DNA of 13,337 bases from Streptosporangiaceae bacterium. GTDB lineage: Bacteria; Actinomycetota; Actinomycetes; Streptosporangiales; Streptosporangiaceae. The DNA lies in NCBI GenBank assembly GCA_030045175.1, contig JASIBM010000028.1:1-13337 (forward strand), written 5' to 3'. The first letter of the stretch is position 1; each line of letters opens with the position of its first letter. The position numbers and the translations under genes were made by a program. Under the pieces are notes generated by a model. It made no database searches and was not told where the DNA came from. It saw only the letters and a program-made list of their open reading frames with translations. Shown here in pieces: positions 1 to 7,158 of the stretch.

Positions 1-1
1 T

Positions 2-670
2 GAGACCTGCCCGCACTACCTGACCCTGGCGGCAGAACAGGTCGGCCCCGGCCAGACCCAGTTCAAGTGCTGCCCGCCGATCAGGGACCGGGCCAACTCC
101 GAGTCGCTGTGGGAGGCGCTGGCGGCCGGCGTGATCGGGTGCGTGGTCTCTGACCACTCACCATGCCCGCCCGAGCTGAAAGGGCTCGGGCCGGCGGCGC
201 CAGCCTCGCTCGCCAGCGGCGACTTCGGCGCGGCGTGGGGCGGCATCTCGTCGGTGCAACTCGGCCTGCCCGTGATCTGGACCCGCGCGCGGGCGCGCGG
301 GCATGACCTGGCCGACGTGGCCCGCTGGATGGCGTCGGGCCCGGCCGACCTGGTCGGCCTTGCCCGCAAGGGCGCGATCGAGGTGGGACGAGACGCGGAC
401 CTGGTCGCGTTCGCGCCCGACGAGACCTTCGTGGTCACACCCGATCAACTGCTGACCAGGCACCGACTGACGCCGTACACGGGCCAGGAGCTGCACGGCG
501 TAGTGCGTCGGGCCTGGCTACGCGGAGCCTCCGTGACACCAGGCCAGCCCGCAGGCCAGCTAATCGTCCGGCAGGACAACGTGGGGTCCTTACTGTTGCC
601 ATCACGGCAGGAAGGGCCCCACGTTGCTGTAGGGCCGGGAGTCTGCGATGTGAACGGAGGTCGCAAGTGA
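2..670 (+). CDS. allB: Allantoinase, C-terminal part (5' end outside window)
   Basis: Cyclic amidohydrolase that opens the hydantoin ring of allantoin to give allantoate, in the cytosol, as a step of purine catabolism. Reading begins at base 2 with no start codon, so the N-terminus with the first metal-binding His-x-His is missing. What remains matches the allantoinase C-terminal half in order: ETCPHYL, a CCPPIRD segment, the SDHSPCPPE segment (metal-binding Asp and its neighbours), AWGGI, then the conserved small domain (KGAIEVGRDADLV, TPYTGQ, AWLRG). SDHSPCPPE and PPIRD separate it from dihydropyrimidinase and dihydroorotase. The usual family C-terminus falls near base 570; about 30 further residues with no resemblance to the family follow, and their DNA forms a large hairpin. 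The stop overlaps the start of alc by 4 bases, so the two are translationally coupled. Confidence 0.95.
   Translation, partial: ETCPHYLTLAAEQVGPGQTQFKCCPPIRDRANSESLWEALAAGVIGCVVSDHSPCPPELKGLGPAAPASLASGDFGAAWGGISSVQLGLPVIWTRARARGHDLADVARWMASGPADLVGLARKGAIEVGRDADLVAFAPDETFVVTPDQLLTRHRLTPYTGQELHGVVRRAWLRGASVTPGQPAGQLIVRQDNVGSLLLPSRQEGPHVAVGPGVCDVNGGRK
577..626 (+). other. Long hairpin in the allB 3' extension, ahead of alc
   Basis: Bases 577-591 pair with 612-626: 15 positions, all Watson-Crick except one T-G wobble (587 with 616). The 20-base loop contains a second small stem, TGCC (597-600) with GGCA (606-609). It lies inside the allB reading frame, beyond the conserved enzyme end, and 40 bases before the alc start. 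No T-tract follows. It could be a processing or attenuation structure that sets the allB:alc ratio, or a palindromic repeat that was inserted and extended allB. The structure is read directly; the role is inference. Confidence 0.7.
654..660 (+). promoter_or_regulatory. Ribosome binding site of alc
   Basis: ACGGAGG, 6 bases before the GTG at 667. It supports the GTG start that overlaps the allB stop (GTGA), rather than a later start. Confidence 0.8.
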
Positions 671-1692
671 CCGAGCCTGAGCCCGAATGGCGTCTTTTGC
701 CCGATCTGGCGTCGCGCGCGCTTGGCGGCAGCGTCGTCTGGGCCAACGACGAGTTCTTCGCCGAGAAGGAGAACCTGATCAAGCCGGAGCCCGCGACGTT
801 CGGGGCTGGCGACTTCGGTCACAAGGGCAAGGTCTACGACGGCTGGGAGACCAGGCGCCGCCGCGAAGCCGGCCACGACTTCGCGATCGTGCGCCTCGGC
901 TGCCCTGGCATCGTGCGCGGCGTCGTCGTCGACACGGCGTTCTTCCGTGGCAACTACCCGCCAGAGATCTCGGTCGAGGCGGCGTGCGCCGACGGCTATC
1001 CCTCGCCTGCCGAGCTGGCCGGCCAGCGCTGGCACCCGCTGGTACCCAGGTCAGCGGCCAGCGGCGACAGCGCCAACGCCTACGCGGTGACCGACGGGCA
1101 TCGGTGGACCCACGTCCGGCTGTCGATCTATCCGGACGGCGGCGTCGCCAGGCTGCGGGTGCACGGCGAGGTCGTGCCAGATCCGGCGTTCCTGACGGGC
1201 ACCGTCGACCTGGCCGCCCAGGAGAACGGCGGCGTGGTGCTCGCGTGCTCCGATGAGTTCTACTCCGCACCGGCCCACCTGATCATGCCTGGCCGGGCGC
1301 GGGTGATGAGCGACGGCTGGGAGAACGCCAGGCGCCGAGGCCCGGGCAACGACTACGTGATCATCGGCCTGGCCGCAGCCGGCCACCTCCGCCAGGTCGA
1401 GATCGACACCTCCTACTTCGTGGGCAACGCCCCCGGGTGGATCACCCTCTCCGCCGCGACCACCCGGCAGATCGGCGCGCAGTCCGACTGGCGCGAGGTC
1501 CTGCCACGCACCCGCGTCCAACCCGACACCAGACACCGCTTCCTGATCAGCGACCCGCTTCCCGTCGCGCAGATTCGCCTGGACGTCATCCCCGACGGCG
1601 GCCTAGCCAGGCTCCGTGCCCACGGCGAGCTAACCCAAGAGGCGCTGGCCCTAGTGCTCCAGCGCTGGCTCGACACCACGCCCCCGCAGTAG
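667..1692 (+). CDS. alc: Allantoicase
   Basis: Hydrolyses allantoate to ureidoglycolate and urea, the step after allantoinase, in the cytosol. The 341-residue product has the two tandem allantoicase repeats typical of the family. Repeat one starts around residue 20 (GGSVVWANDEFFA, then KVYDGWETRRRR, HDFAIVRLG, IYPDGGVARLRVHGE). Repeat two starts near residue 188 (GGVVLACSDEFYS, SDGWENARRR, NDYVIIGLA, IPDGGLARLRAHGEL). The matching DGWE, N/HDY/F and PDGGxARLR blocks in both halves are visible directly. Length is normal for the family. The GTG start is set by a good ribosome binding site and overlaps allB by 4 bases, so both enzymes should be made from one message. No frameshift seen. Confidence 0.96.
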   Translation: MTEPEPEWRLLPDLASRALGGSVVWANDEFFAEKENLIKPEPATFGAGDFGHKGKVYDGWETRRRREAGHDFAIVRLGCPGIVRGVVVDTAFFRGNYPPEISVEAACADGYPSPAELAGQRWHPLVPRSAASGDSANAYAVTDGHRWTHVRLSIYPDGGVARLRVHGEVVPDPAFLTGTVDLAAQENGGVVLACSDEFYSAPAHLIMPGRARVMSDGWENARRRGPGNDYVIIGLAAAGHLRQVEIDTSYFVGNAPGWITLSAATTRQIGAQSDWREVLPRTRVQPDTRHRFLISDPLPVAQIRLDVIPDGGLARLRAHGELTQEALALVLQRWLDTTPPQ

Positions 1693-1726
1693 CGCACGGC
1701 GGACAGACGGCGTCGCGATGTACGTG

Positions 1727-1732
1727 CATAAT
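1727..1732 (+). promoter_or_regulatory. Possible -10 box ahead of the GMC oxidoreductase
   Basis: CATAAT (5 of 6 matches to TATAAT) lies in a locally AT-rich stretch of the 96-base gap between alc and the GMC gene, where the surrounding DNA is very GC-rich. No convincing -35 hexamer is found at normal spacing (a CGGACA at 1700-1705 is too far away). If real, the GMC gene has its own promoter and is not only read through from alc. Confidence 0.3.
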
Positions 1733-1776
1733 AACGCAAAGCGGGCACGATTATGGATCGAGGGCCGGTACCGAGC

Positions 1777-1782
1777 GAGGAG
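1777..1782 (+). promoter_or_regulatory. Ribosome binding site deciding the GMC start
   Basis: GAGGAG, 6 bases before GTG 1789. The in-frame ATG at 1753 has no such site, so GTG 1789 is preferred. Confidence 0.75.
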
Positions 1783-1788
1783 ACGACA

Positions 1789-3459
1789 GTGGCGCGAGCG
1801 GGCTACGACTTCATCATCATCGGCGGCGGCTCGGCGGGCTGCGCGCTGGCGAACCGGCTGTCGGCAGACCGCTCGATCAAGGTGCTCGTGCTCGAGGCGG
1901 GCCGGCCAGACTACCGCTGGGACGTGTTCATCCACATGCCAGCCGCGCTGACCTTCCCGATTGGCAGCCGCTTCTATGACTGGCGCTATGAGTCCGAGCC
2001 AGAGCCGCACATGAACGGCCGCAGGATCTACCACGCCCGCGGCAAGGTGCTCGGCGGGTCGAGCAGCATCAACGGGATGATCTTCCAGCGCGGCAACCCG
2101 ATGGACTACGAGCGCTGGGCGGCCGATCCCGGCATGGCCGGCTGGGACTACGCGCACTGCCTGCCGTACTTCAAGCGCATGGAGACTCACCTGGCCAGCA
2201 AGGACAGCGCGGAAGAAGACATCTATCGCGGCACCGGTGGCCCGCTCGTCCTGGAGCGGGGACCGGCCACGAACCCCCTGTTCTCGGCCTTCTTCGAGGC
2301 GGCGGCGCAAGCGGGATATCACCTGACGGCCGACGTCAACGGGTACAGGCAAGAGGGCTTCGCCGCGTTCGACCGGACCATCCACCGGGGCAGGCGCCTT
2401 TCCGCCGCCAGGGCGTACCTGCACCCGGTGAGCCACCGGCCCAATCTGACCGTGCGCTGCCGCGCGTTCGTCACGAGGATCGTCTTTGACGGCGACCGGG
2501 CCGTCGGCGTCGAGTATCGCCAGCGCGGCCAGCTCGCCACCGAGCGGGCGGGCCAGGTCATCGCGTGCGGCGGGTCGATCAACTCACCGCAGCTTCTCCA
2601 GCTTTCCGGCGTCGGCCCGGCCGGCCTGCTCCGCGAGCACGACATCGACGTCGTCGCCGACCTGCCAGGCGTGGGGGAGAACCTGCAAGATCACCTCGAG
2701 GTCTACGTCCAGTACTCGTGCACCCAGCCGGTCTCGATGGCCCCGGCGCTCAAGTGGCGCAACCGCCCGCTGATCGGGGCCAAGTGGCTCTTCGGCCGGA
2801 CCGGCCCTGGTGCCACCAATCACTTCGAGGGCGGCGGGTTCGCCAGGTCGAACGAGGACGTGGCCTACCCGAACCTGATGTTCCACTTCCTGCCGATCGC
2901 GATCAGGTACGACGGCACGTCCCCGGCCGGCGGCCACGGCTACCAGGTCCACATCGGCCCGATGTACTCCGACGCCCGCGGCTCGGTCCGGATCGTGTCG
3001 GCCGACCCGGCCACGCATCCGGCGCTGCGGTTCAACTACCTGTCCACCGATCAGGACCGCCGCGAGTGGGTCGAGGCGATCGCGGTAGCCAGGGCCATCT
3101 TGAACCAGCCCGCGCTCGCGCCCTACAACGGCGGCGAGATCTCGCCTGGGCCGGGCGTCCGGACAGACGAGGAGGTGCTCGACTGGGTGCGGCGCGACGC
3201 CGAGACGGCGCTGCACCCGTCTTGCACCTGCGCGATGGGCACCGGTGAGATGTCCGTTGTCGACCCGGCCACCATGGCGGTGCACGGCGTCACCGGCCTG
3301 CGCGTCGTGGACGCCTCGGTCATGCCCTACGTCACCAACGGCAACATCTACGCCCCGGTCATGATGATCGCGGAAAAGGCCGCCGACCTGATCCTGGGCA
3401 ACCAGCCGCTGCCGCCCGCCGAGGTGAACTTCTACCGGCACCGAGGCTCGCTTCACTAA
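1789..3459 (+). CDS. GMC-family FAD oxidoreductase (choline/alcohol dehydrogenase-like)
   Basis: FAD-dependent enzyme of the glucose-methanol-choline family, oxidising an alcohol to an aldehyde or acid. From GTG 1789 the product is 556 residues, normal for BetA-like members. It shows the dinucleotide-binding loop IIGGGSAGCALANRL (about residues 10-24), VLEAG ending the second strand (34-38), GMC signature one, GKVLGGSSSING (85-96), signature two, CGGSINSPQLLQLSGVGP, and the C-terminal HPSCTCAMG with the catalytic His (about residue 476). In the final motif, TNGNIYAPVMMIAEK, the place where choline oxidase and E. coli BetA have the second catalytic Asn seems to be Tyr. Substrate is therefore open: choline dehydrogenase is the nearest label, but another primary alcohol or a glycan-derived alcohol is possible. 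An alternative start, ATG 1753, adds 12 residues without a ribosome binding site. The next gene starts one base after its stop. Confidence 0.93.
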   Translation: MARAGYDFIIIGGGSAGCALANRLSADRSIKVLVLEAGRPDYRWDVFIHMPAALTFPIGSRFYDWRYESEPEPHMNGRRIYHARGKVLGGSSSINGMIFQRGNPMDYERWAADPGMAGWDYAHCLPYFKRMETHLASKDSAEEDIYRGTGGPLVLERGPATNPLFSAFFEAAAQAGYHLTADVNGYRQEGFAAFDRTIHRGRRLSAARAYLHPVSHRPNLTVRCRAFVTRIVFDGDRAVGVEYRQRGQLATERAGQVIACGGSINSPQLLQLSGVGPAGLLREHDIDVVADLPGVGENLQDHLEVYVQYSCTQPVSMAPALKWRNRPLIGAKWLFGRTGPGATNHFEGGGFARSNEDVAYPNLMFHFLPIAIRYDGTSPAGGHGYQVHIGPMYSDARGSVRIVSADPATHPALRFNYLSTDQDRREWVEAIAVARAILNQPALAPYNGGEISPGPGVRTDEEVLDWVRRDAETALHPSCTCAMGTGEMSVVDPATMAVHGVTGLRVVDASVMPYVTNGNIYAPVMMIAEKAADLILGNQPLPPAEVNFYRHRGSLH

Positions 3460-3460
3460 T

Positions 3461-5089
3461 ATGTCCGGCATGCCGCTTTCGCGCGCGAGCGCAGTAGTCG
3501 CGATCGCCTCGGCCCTGGTGGTCGCCTTCGTCACCGTCCAGCGACACGTCGAGGCAGACTCGGTCAGTTCGCGCTCACCGGCGGTGACCTACTACCTGAG
3601 CCCGACCGGGAACAACGCGGCTAGCGGGACATCGCCGCAGGCAGCGTGGCGGACCCTGGCCAGGGCGTCGGCGGCGGTGCTCCGGCCGGGCGACCGGCTG
3701 CTGCTCCAGGGGCGCCAGCGATTCTCCGGGCAGCTCACGATCGGCCGGGCCGACGGCGGGAGCGCGACCAGGCCCGTGCTGATCGGCAGCTATGGCGCCG
3801 GGCGCGCGACGATCACCTCGGCACGCAACGGGATCTTGGTCGACGACGCCGCCGGGGTGGAGATCTCCGGGCTCGTGATCGCGGGCCGCCGGGCGATGCG
3901 GCCCGCCACTGCGGGCATCCAGCTCTACAGTGACCTGGCCGGTTACCGGGCAGGCCACATAGCGATAACGCGCGTAAGCGTAAGCGGGTTCGGCACCGGA
4001 ATCTCCATCGGCGCGCTGGCGGACAACGCGGGCTTCCGCGACGTCTCGATCTCCAGCGCGAGCCTGCACGGCAACCTCGACGCCGGGCTCGCCAGCTACG
4101 GCCCGGCGTTCAACCCCGCGGCGCCCGGATACGCGAACGAGGACATCCGCGTCACGCGCGTGCAGGCGTTCGGCAACCTCGGGGATCCGCGAGACACCGC
4201 GGCCAACTCCGGCAACGGAATCGTGCTCGGCAGCGTCAGGAACGCCACGGTGACCTGGTCCTCGGCGCATGACAACGGAGGCCGCGGCGGGGCGAAGCGC
4301 GAGGGCCCGGAGGCCATCTGGGCCTACGACTCCACCGGAGTCGTGATCGCCCATGACGTCGCCTACGACAACCACTCGCGCAGCGCGGCCGACGGAGGGG
4401 GCTTCGGGCTCGATCTGAGTACCTCTGACTCGATCCTCGAGTACGACCTTTCCTATGACAACCACGGCTCTGGCTTCCTCGTCTTCGGCACGCCCAAGTA
4501 CCAGCAGTCTGGGAACGTCGTGCGGTTCGACATCAGCTACGGTGACGCCCGCGGATCAGGGCCGGTCGGCGGGATCACCGTGGGCGGCACGGTGGGATCG
4601 GCCGTCTATCAGAACACGGTCGTGATGACCCGGGCGAGCACAGGGCCGGCGCTGCGGATCGCCGGCCAGCCACAGGCGGTCAGGGTGCTCAACAACATCT
4701 TCGCCGCCTCGCCCGGCGGGGTCCTGGCACGGGCCGTGCACTCCTATGACAGGTCCGATGTCCTGCTCGCGGGGAACGACTACGCGGCCCGGTCAGGACG
4801 CTGGAGCCTGCTCTGGGGGCAGACGGCCTACGGTTCGCTCCTGACGTGGCGAGCGGCGACGGGCGAGGAGCTCCTCGGCAGTAGCCGCACGGGACTCACG
4901 CTGGCCCCGCGGTTCGCCGGGCCCGCGGCTGGCTCGGCACGTGGCGGGGCCGGCTTCATGCTCGTCGCCCGGTCGCGGCTGCGCCGCGCCGGGCTCGACC
5001 TCTCGCGCTTGTTCGGCCTGCGGCCAGGCCGGGTGGACTTCGGCGGCGGGCGGTACTCGGTTACCACGCCAAGCATCGGCGCCTGGTAG
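3461..5089 (+). CDS. Exported right-handed beta-helix repeat protein
   Basis: A 542-residue protein with a short positive N-terminus and a hydrophobic segment at about residues 11-26, then a polar region, fitting a signal peptide or membrane anchor. After that comes a segment (YYLSPTGNNAASGTSPQAAW, then RTLARASAAVLRPGDRLLLQ) of the kind that opens many secreted parallel beta-helix proteins (pectate-lyase-like, DUF1565-like). The middle (about 120-400) is a series of degenerate coils rich in G, N, D, V and I, with a recurring D-x-(S/A)-Y-D-N-H element (AYDNH near 301, SYDNH near 331, DISYGD near 357). I find no cysteine. Such folds occur in polysaccharide lyases, C5-epimerases and glycan-binding proteins; I cannot assign catalytic residues. 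Only one base separates it from the GMC gene and no ribosome binding site is obvious, so translation probably depends on reinitiation. An ATG at 3470 is an alternative start. It converges with the sugar-nucleotide cluster. Confidence 0.85.
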   Translation: MSGMPLSRASAVVAIASALVVAFVTVQRHVEADSVSSRSPAVTYYLSPTGNNAASGTSPQAAWRTLARASAAVLRPGDRLLLQGRQRFSGQLTIGRADGGSATRPVLIGSYGAGRATITSARNGILVDDAAGVEISGLVIAGRRAMRPATAGIQLYSDLAGYRAGHIAITRVSVSGFGTGISIGALADNAGFRDVSISSASLHGNLDAGLASYGPAFNPAAPGYANEDIRVTRVQAFGNLGDPRDTAANSGNGIVLGSVRNATVTWSSAHDNGGRGGAKREGPEAIWAYDSTGVVIAHDVAYDNHSRSAADGGGFGLDLSTSDSILEYDLSYDNHGSGFLVFGTPKYQQSGNVVRFDISYGDARGSGPVGGITVGGTVGSAVYQNTVVMTRASTGPALRIAGQPQAVRVLNNIFAASPGGVLARAVHSYDRSDVLLAGNDYAARSGRWSLLWGQTAYGSLLTWRAATGEELLGSSRTGLTLAPRFAGPAAGSARGGAGFMLVARSRLRRAGLDLSRLFGLRPGRVDFGGGRYSVTTPSIGAW

Positions 5090-5091
5090 CC

Positions 5092-5114
5092 GCCCCTAAG
5101 CGCAGTTCAGGGGC
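5092..5114. terminator. Small hairpin between convergent genes
   Basis: GCCCCT (5092-5097) and AGGGGC (5109-5114) form a 6-bp stem with an 11-base loop, at the 6-base gap between the beta-helix gene and the UXS gene; it includes the UXS stop. No T-tract on either side. It may end transcription in both directions, but the stem is weak. Confidence 0.35.
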
Positions 5115-6055
5115 TCGATGAGCTCGCCCGGCTGCGAGCGAAACCAGTCGACGGTCCTGCGGATGCCCTCGCGCACCCCGATCTCGGGCTCCCAGCTAAG
5201 CCGCTCAAGAGCCCGGTCGATGACCGGGCGCCGGCGTGCCGGATCGTCGACGGGCAGCGGCAGGTACTCGATGGCCGACGCGGAACCTGTGACCTCCAGG
5301 ATCAGCTCGGCGAGCGAGCCCACCGCGTACTCCTCGGTGTTGCCGAGGTTGATCGGCCCTGGCTCGGTCGAGTCGATCATGGCGATGATGCCCCGCACCA
5401 GATCGTCCACGTAGCACAGGCTTCTGGTCTGGCTGCCGTCACCGTAGACGGTCAGCGGGCGTCCGGTCAGCGCCTGGCCGATGAAGTTGGTCACGATCCG
5501 CCCGTCGCCGATGCTCATCCGCGGCCCGTAGGTGTTGAAGATCCTGACGATTCCGGTATCGACCTCAAGGGTGGTGCGGTGAGCAGAGGTCAGCGCCTCG
5601 GCGAACCGCTTGGCCTCGTCGTAGACGCTGCGCGGGCCGATCGGGTTGACGTGGCCCCAGTAGTCTTCTGGCTGCGGGTGCACGTGCGGGTCACCGTAGA
5701 CCTCGCTGGTGGACGCGAGCACGAAGCGCGCCTGGTGCCGGTGCGCGAAGCGCAGCGCGTTCTCCGTCCCGCTGCTGCCCACGGCCAGGGTCTGCAGCGG
5801 CCGGCGCAGGTACTGGGGCGGCGAGGCCGGGCTGGCCAGATGGGCCACGGCAGCGAACGGCCCCGGAAGGTCGAGGTCGCGCGTGATGTCCGCCTCGACG
5901 AACTCGAAGGCCGTCTCGCCTTGTAGCCGCGCGATGTTGCCGGTGCGGCCGGTGGACAGGTCGTCGACGCATACCACGGCGTCGCCGCGGGCCACCAGGG
6001 CGTCGCACAGGTGCGAGCCAAGGAAGCCAGCACCCCCGGTCACCAGGATCCTCAT
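5096..6055 (-). CDS. uxs: UDP-glucuronate decarboxylase (UDP-xylose synthase)
   Basis: Extended short-chain dehydrogenase that converts UDP-glucuronate to UDP-xylose through a transient 4-keto intermediate with bound NAD; cytosolic. The 319-residue product has the NAD loop VTGGAGFLGSH (5-15), VDDLSTG, the STSEVYGDP block (115-123) and the hallmark segment HPQPEDYWGHVNPIGPRS leading to Tyr145 and Lys149 of the YxxxK active site. That segment, with FNTYGPRM and YGDGSQTRS further on, is typical of UXS and separates it from dTDP-glucose dehydratases and GalE. The start is ATG 6055 behind GGGAGG at 5-base spacing; a longer frame reaching 6151 would run into galE and is not supported. It lies 22 bases after galE in the same direction, as the last gene of the cluster. 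No UDP-glucose dehydrogenase gene, which would supply UDP-glucuronate, is in this window. Confidence 0.92.
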   Translation of the reverse strand: MRILVTGGAGFLGSHLCDALVARGDAVVCVDDLSTGRTGNIARLQGETAFEFVEADITRDLDLPGPFAAVAHLASPASPPQYLRRPLQTLAVGSSGTENALRFAHRHQARFVLASTSEVYGDPHVHPQPEDYWGHVNPIGPRSVYDEAKRFAEALTSAHRTTLEVDTGIVRIFNTYGPRMSIGDGRIVTNFIGQALTGRPLTVYGDGSQTRSLCYVDDLVRGIIAMIDSTEPGPINLGNTEEYAVGSLAELILEVTGSASAIEYLPLPVDDPARRRPVIDRALERLSWEPEIGVREGIRRTVDWFRSQPGELIEPLNCA

Positions 6056-6060
6056 GTCAT

Positions 6061-6066
6061 CCTCCC
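6061..6066 (-). promoter_or_regulatory. Ribosome binding site deciding the UXS start
   Basis: On the minus strand GGGAGG, 5 bases before ATG 6055. It fits in the 22-base gap after galE and fixes the start at MRILVTGG. Confidence 0.85.
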
Positions 6067-6077
6067 TCAATCGGTTC

Positions 6078-7112
6078 TCATTCGGAGCCGCGGTCGCGCT
6101 CACTACCGCCGAGCCCGCGCGGGAACATCTGCTCGAATCGCCAGGCGTCACGCAGGATTGACCGGACGTCGTGGCTGGCGTGCCAGCCCCAGGCTCGCCG
6201 CGCCAGGCCGGCGTCGGCGACCAGCCTCGCGACGTCGCCAGGCCTGCGGTCCGTGATCACGTAGGGAATGTCGGCGCCGCAGGCTTCCTCGCACGCGCGG
6301 ACGAGCTCGAGCACCGACAGGCCGGTGCCCGTGCCGAGGTTCAGCACGCGCATCCCAGGTGCGTCTTCGAGGTGCTCGAGCGCGAGCCTGTGCGCCCGCG
6401 CCACGTCCATGACGTGCAGGTAGTCCCTGATGGCCGTGCCGTCTGGGGTGTCGTAGTCGGCGCCGAAGACCGTCAGCTTGCCGAGCTGGCCCGCGGCCAC
6501 CTTCATCAGGACCGGGACCACGTTGCTCGGCGCGCCCCTCGGCGACTCGCCGAGCAGCCCGCTCGGGTGCGCGCCGGCTGGGTTGAAATAGCGCAGGCTG
6601 AGGGCACGCAAGCCGGTCAGGGCGCAGGCGGATTCGATCACCTGCTCACAGATCAGCTTGGAGCGAGCGTAGGGGTTGACCGGTGCCGTGGGGTCGTCCT
6701 CGGTGATCGGCCGCCGGTACTGATCGCCGTAGACCGAGCATGAGGACGAGAACACCAGGCGGCCGACCTGGTGCGCGGCCATGGCCCGCAGCAGGCTGAT
6801 CGTGCCGCCGATGTTCACGTCGTAGTACTCGAGCGGAATCGACATCGACTCGCCGACGTGCTTCCTGGCCGCGAAGTGGATCACGGCGCTGATGTCGTGG
6901 GAGCCGAGCACCTCGTCCAGGCCGTGAGCATCGCGCAGGTCCACCGCGTGCGCTGGCACGGCGCGCCCTGTGACGCGGCGGACCGCGTCGAGAGCGCGCG
7001 GGAAGCTGTTGGAGAAGTCGTCGGCGACGACGACGTCGTGGCCGTGATCGAGCAACTCGACGCAGGCATGGCTACCGATGAAGCCTGCCCCCCCGGTGAC
7101 CAGAATGGACAT
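6078..7112 (-). CDS. galE: UDP-glucose 4-epimerase
   Basis: Interconverts UDP-glucose and UDP-galactose using tightly bound NAD; cytosolic. The 344-residue product has the usual family length. Visible marks are the NAD loop VTGGAGFIGSH (5-15), VDLRD (57-61), HFAARKHVGES (79-89), SSSCSVYGD (122-130) with the catalytic Ser region, and the active-site PYARSK with Tyr148 and Lys152. The later SLRYFNPAGAHPSG, YDTPDGTAIRDYLHVMDVA and LNLGTGTG blocks are diagnostic for GalE. ATG 7112 has GGAGG at 9-base spacing. It follows the glycosyltransferase gene by 46 bases and precedes UXS by 22, so all three are probably one operon. In that setting it is more likely to feed galactosyl donors to polymer synthesis than to serve galactose breakdown; no galT or galK is present. 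The C-terminal tail is short, polar and charged. Confidence 0.95.
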   Translation of the reverse strand: MSILVTGGAGFIGSHACVELLDHGHDVVVADDFSNSFPRALDAVRRVTGRAVPAHAVDLRDAHGLDEVLGSHDISAVIHFAARKHVGESMSIPLEYYDVNIGGTISLLRAMAAHQVGRLVFSSSCSVYGDQYRRPITEDDPTAPVNPYARSKLICEQVIESACALTGLRALSLRYFNPAGAHPSGLLGESPRGAPSNVVPVLMKVAAGQLGKLTVFGADYDTPDGTAIRDYLHVMDVARAHRLALEHLEDAPGMRVLNLGTGTGLSVLELVRACEEACGADIPYVITDRRPGDVARLVADAGLARRAWGWHASHDVRSILRDAWRFEQMFPRGLGGSERDRGSE

Positions 7113-7158
7113 GAAGCGGTTCCTCCCCCTTGATGCGTCCGCTTGCCCTGGCGGATGC

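Noticed and set aside
1753..1788. ATG 1753 as start of the GMC oxidoreductase
   Set aside because: No Shine-Dalgarno before it, whereas GAGGAG stands 6 bases before GTG 1789 and the FAD loop follows soon after that start.
6056..6151. Longer N-terminus of the UXS protein, reaching into galE
   Set aside because: The added residues do not match the family; the NAD loop follows directly after ATG 6055, which has a strong ribosome binding site.
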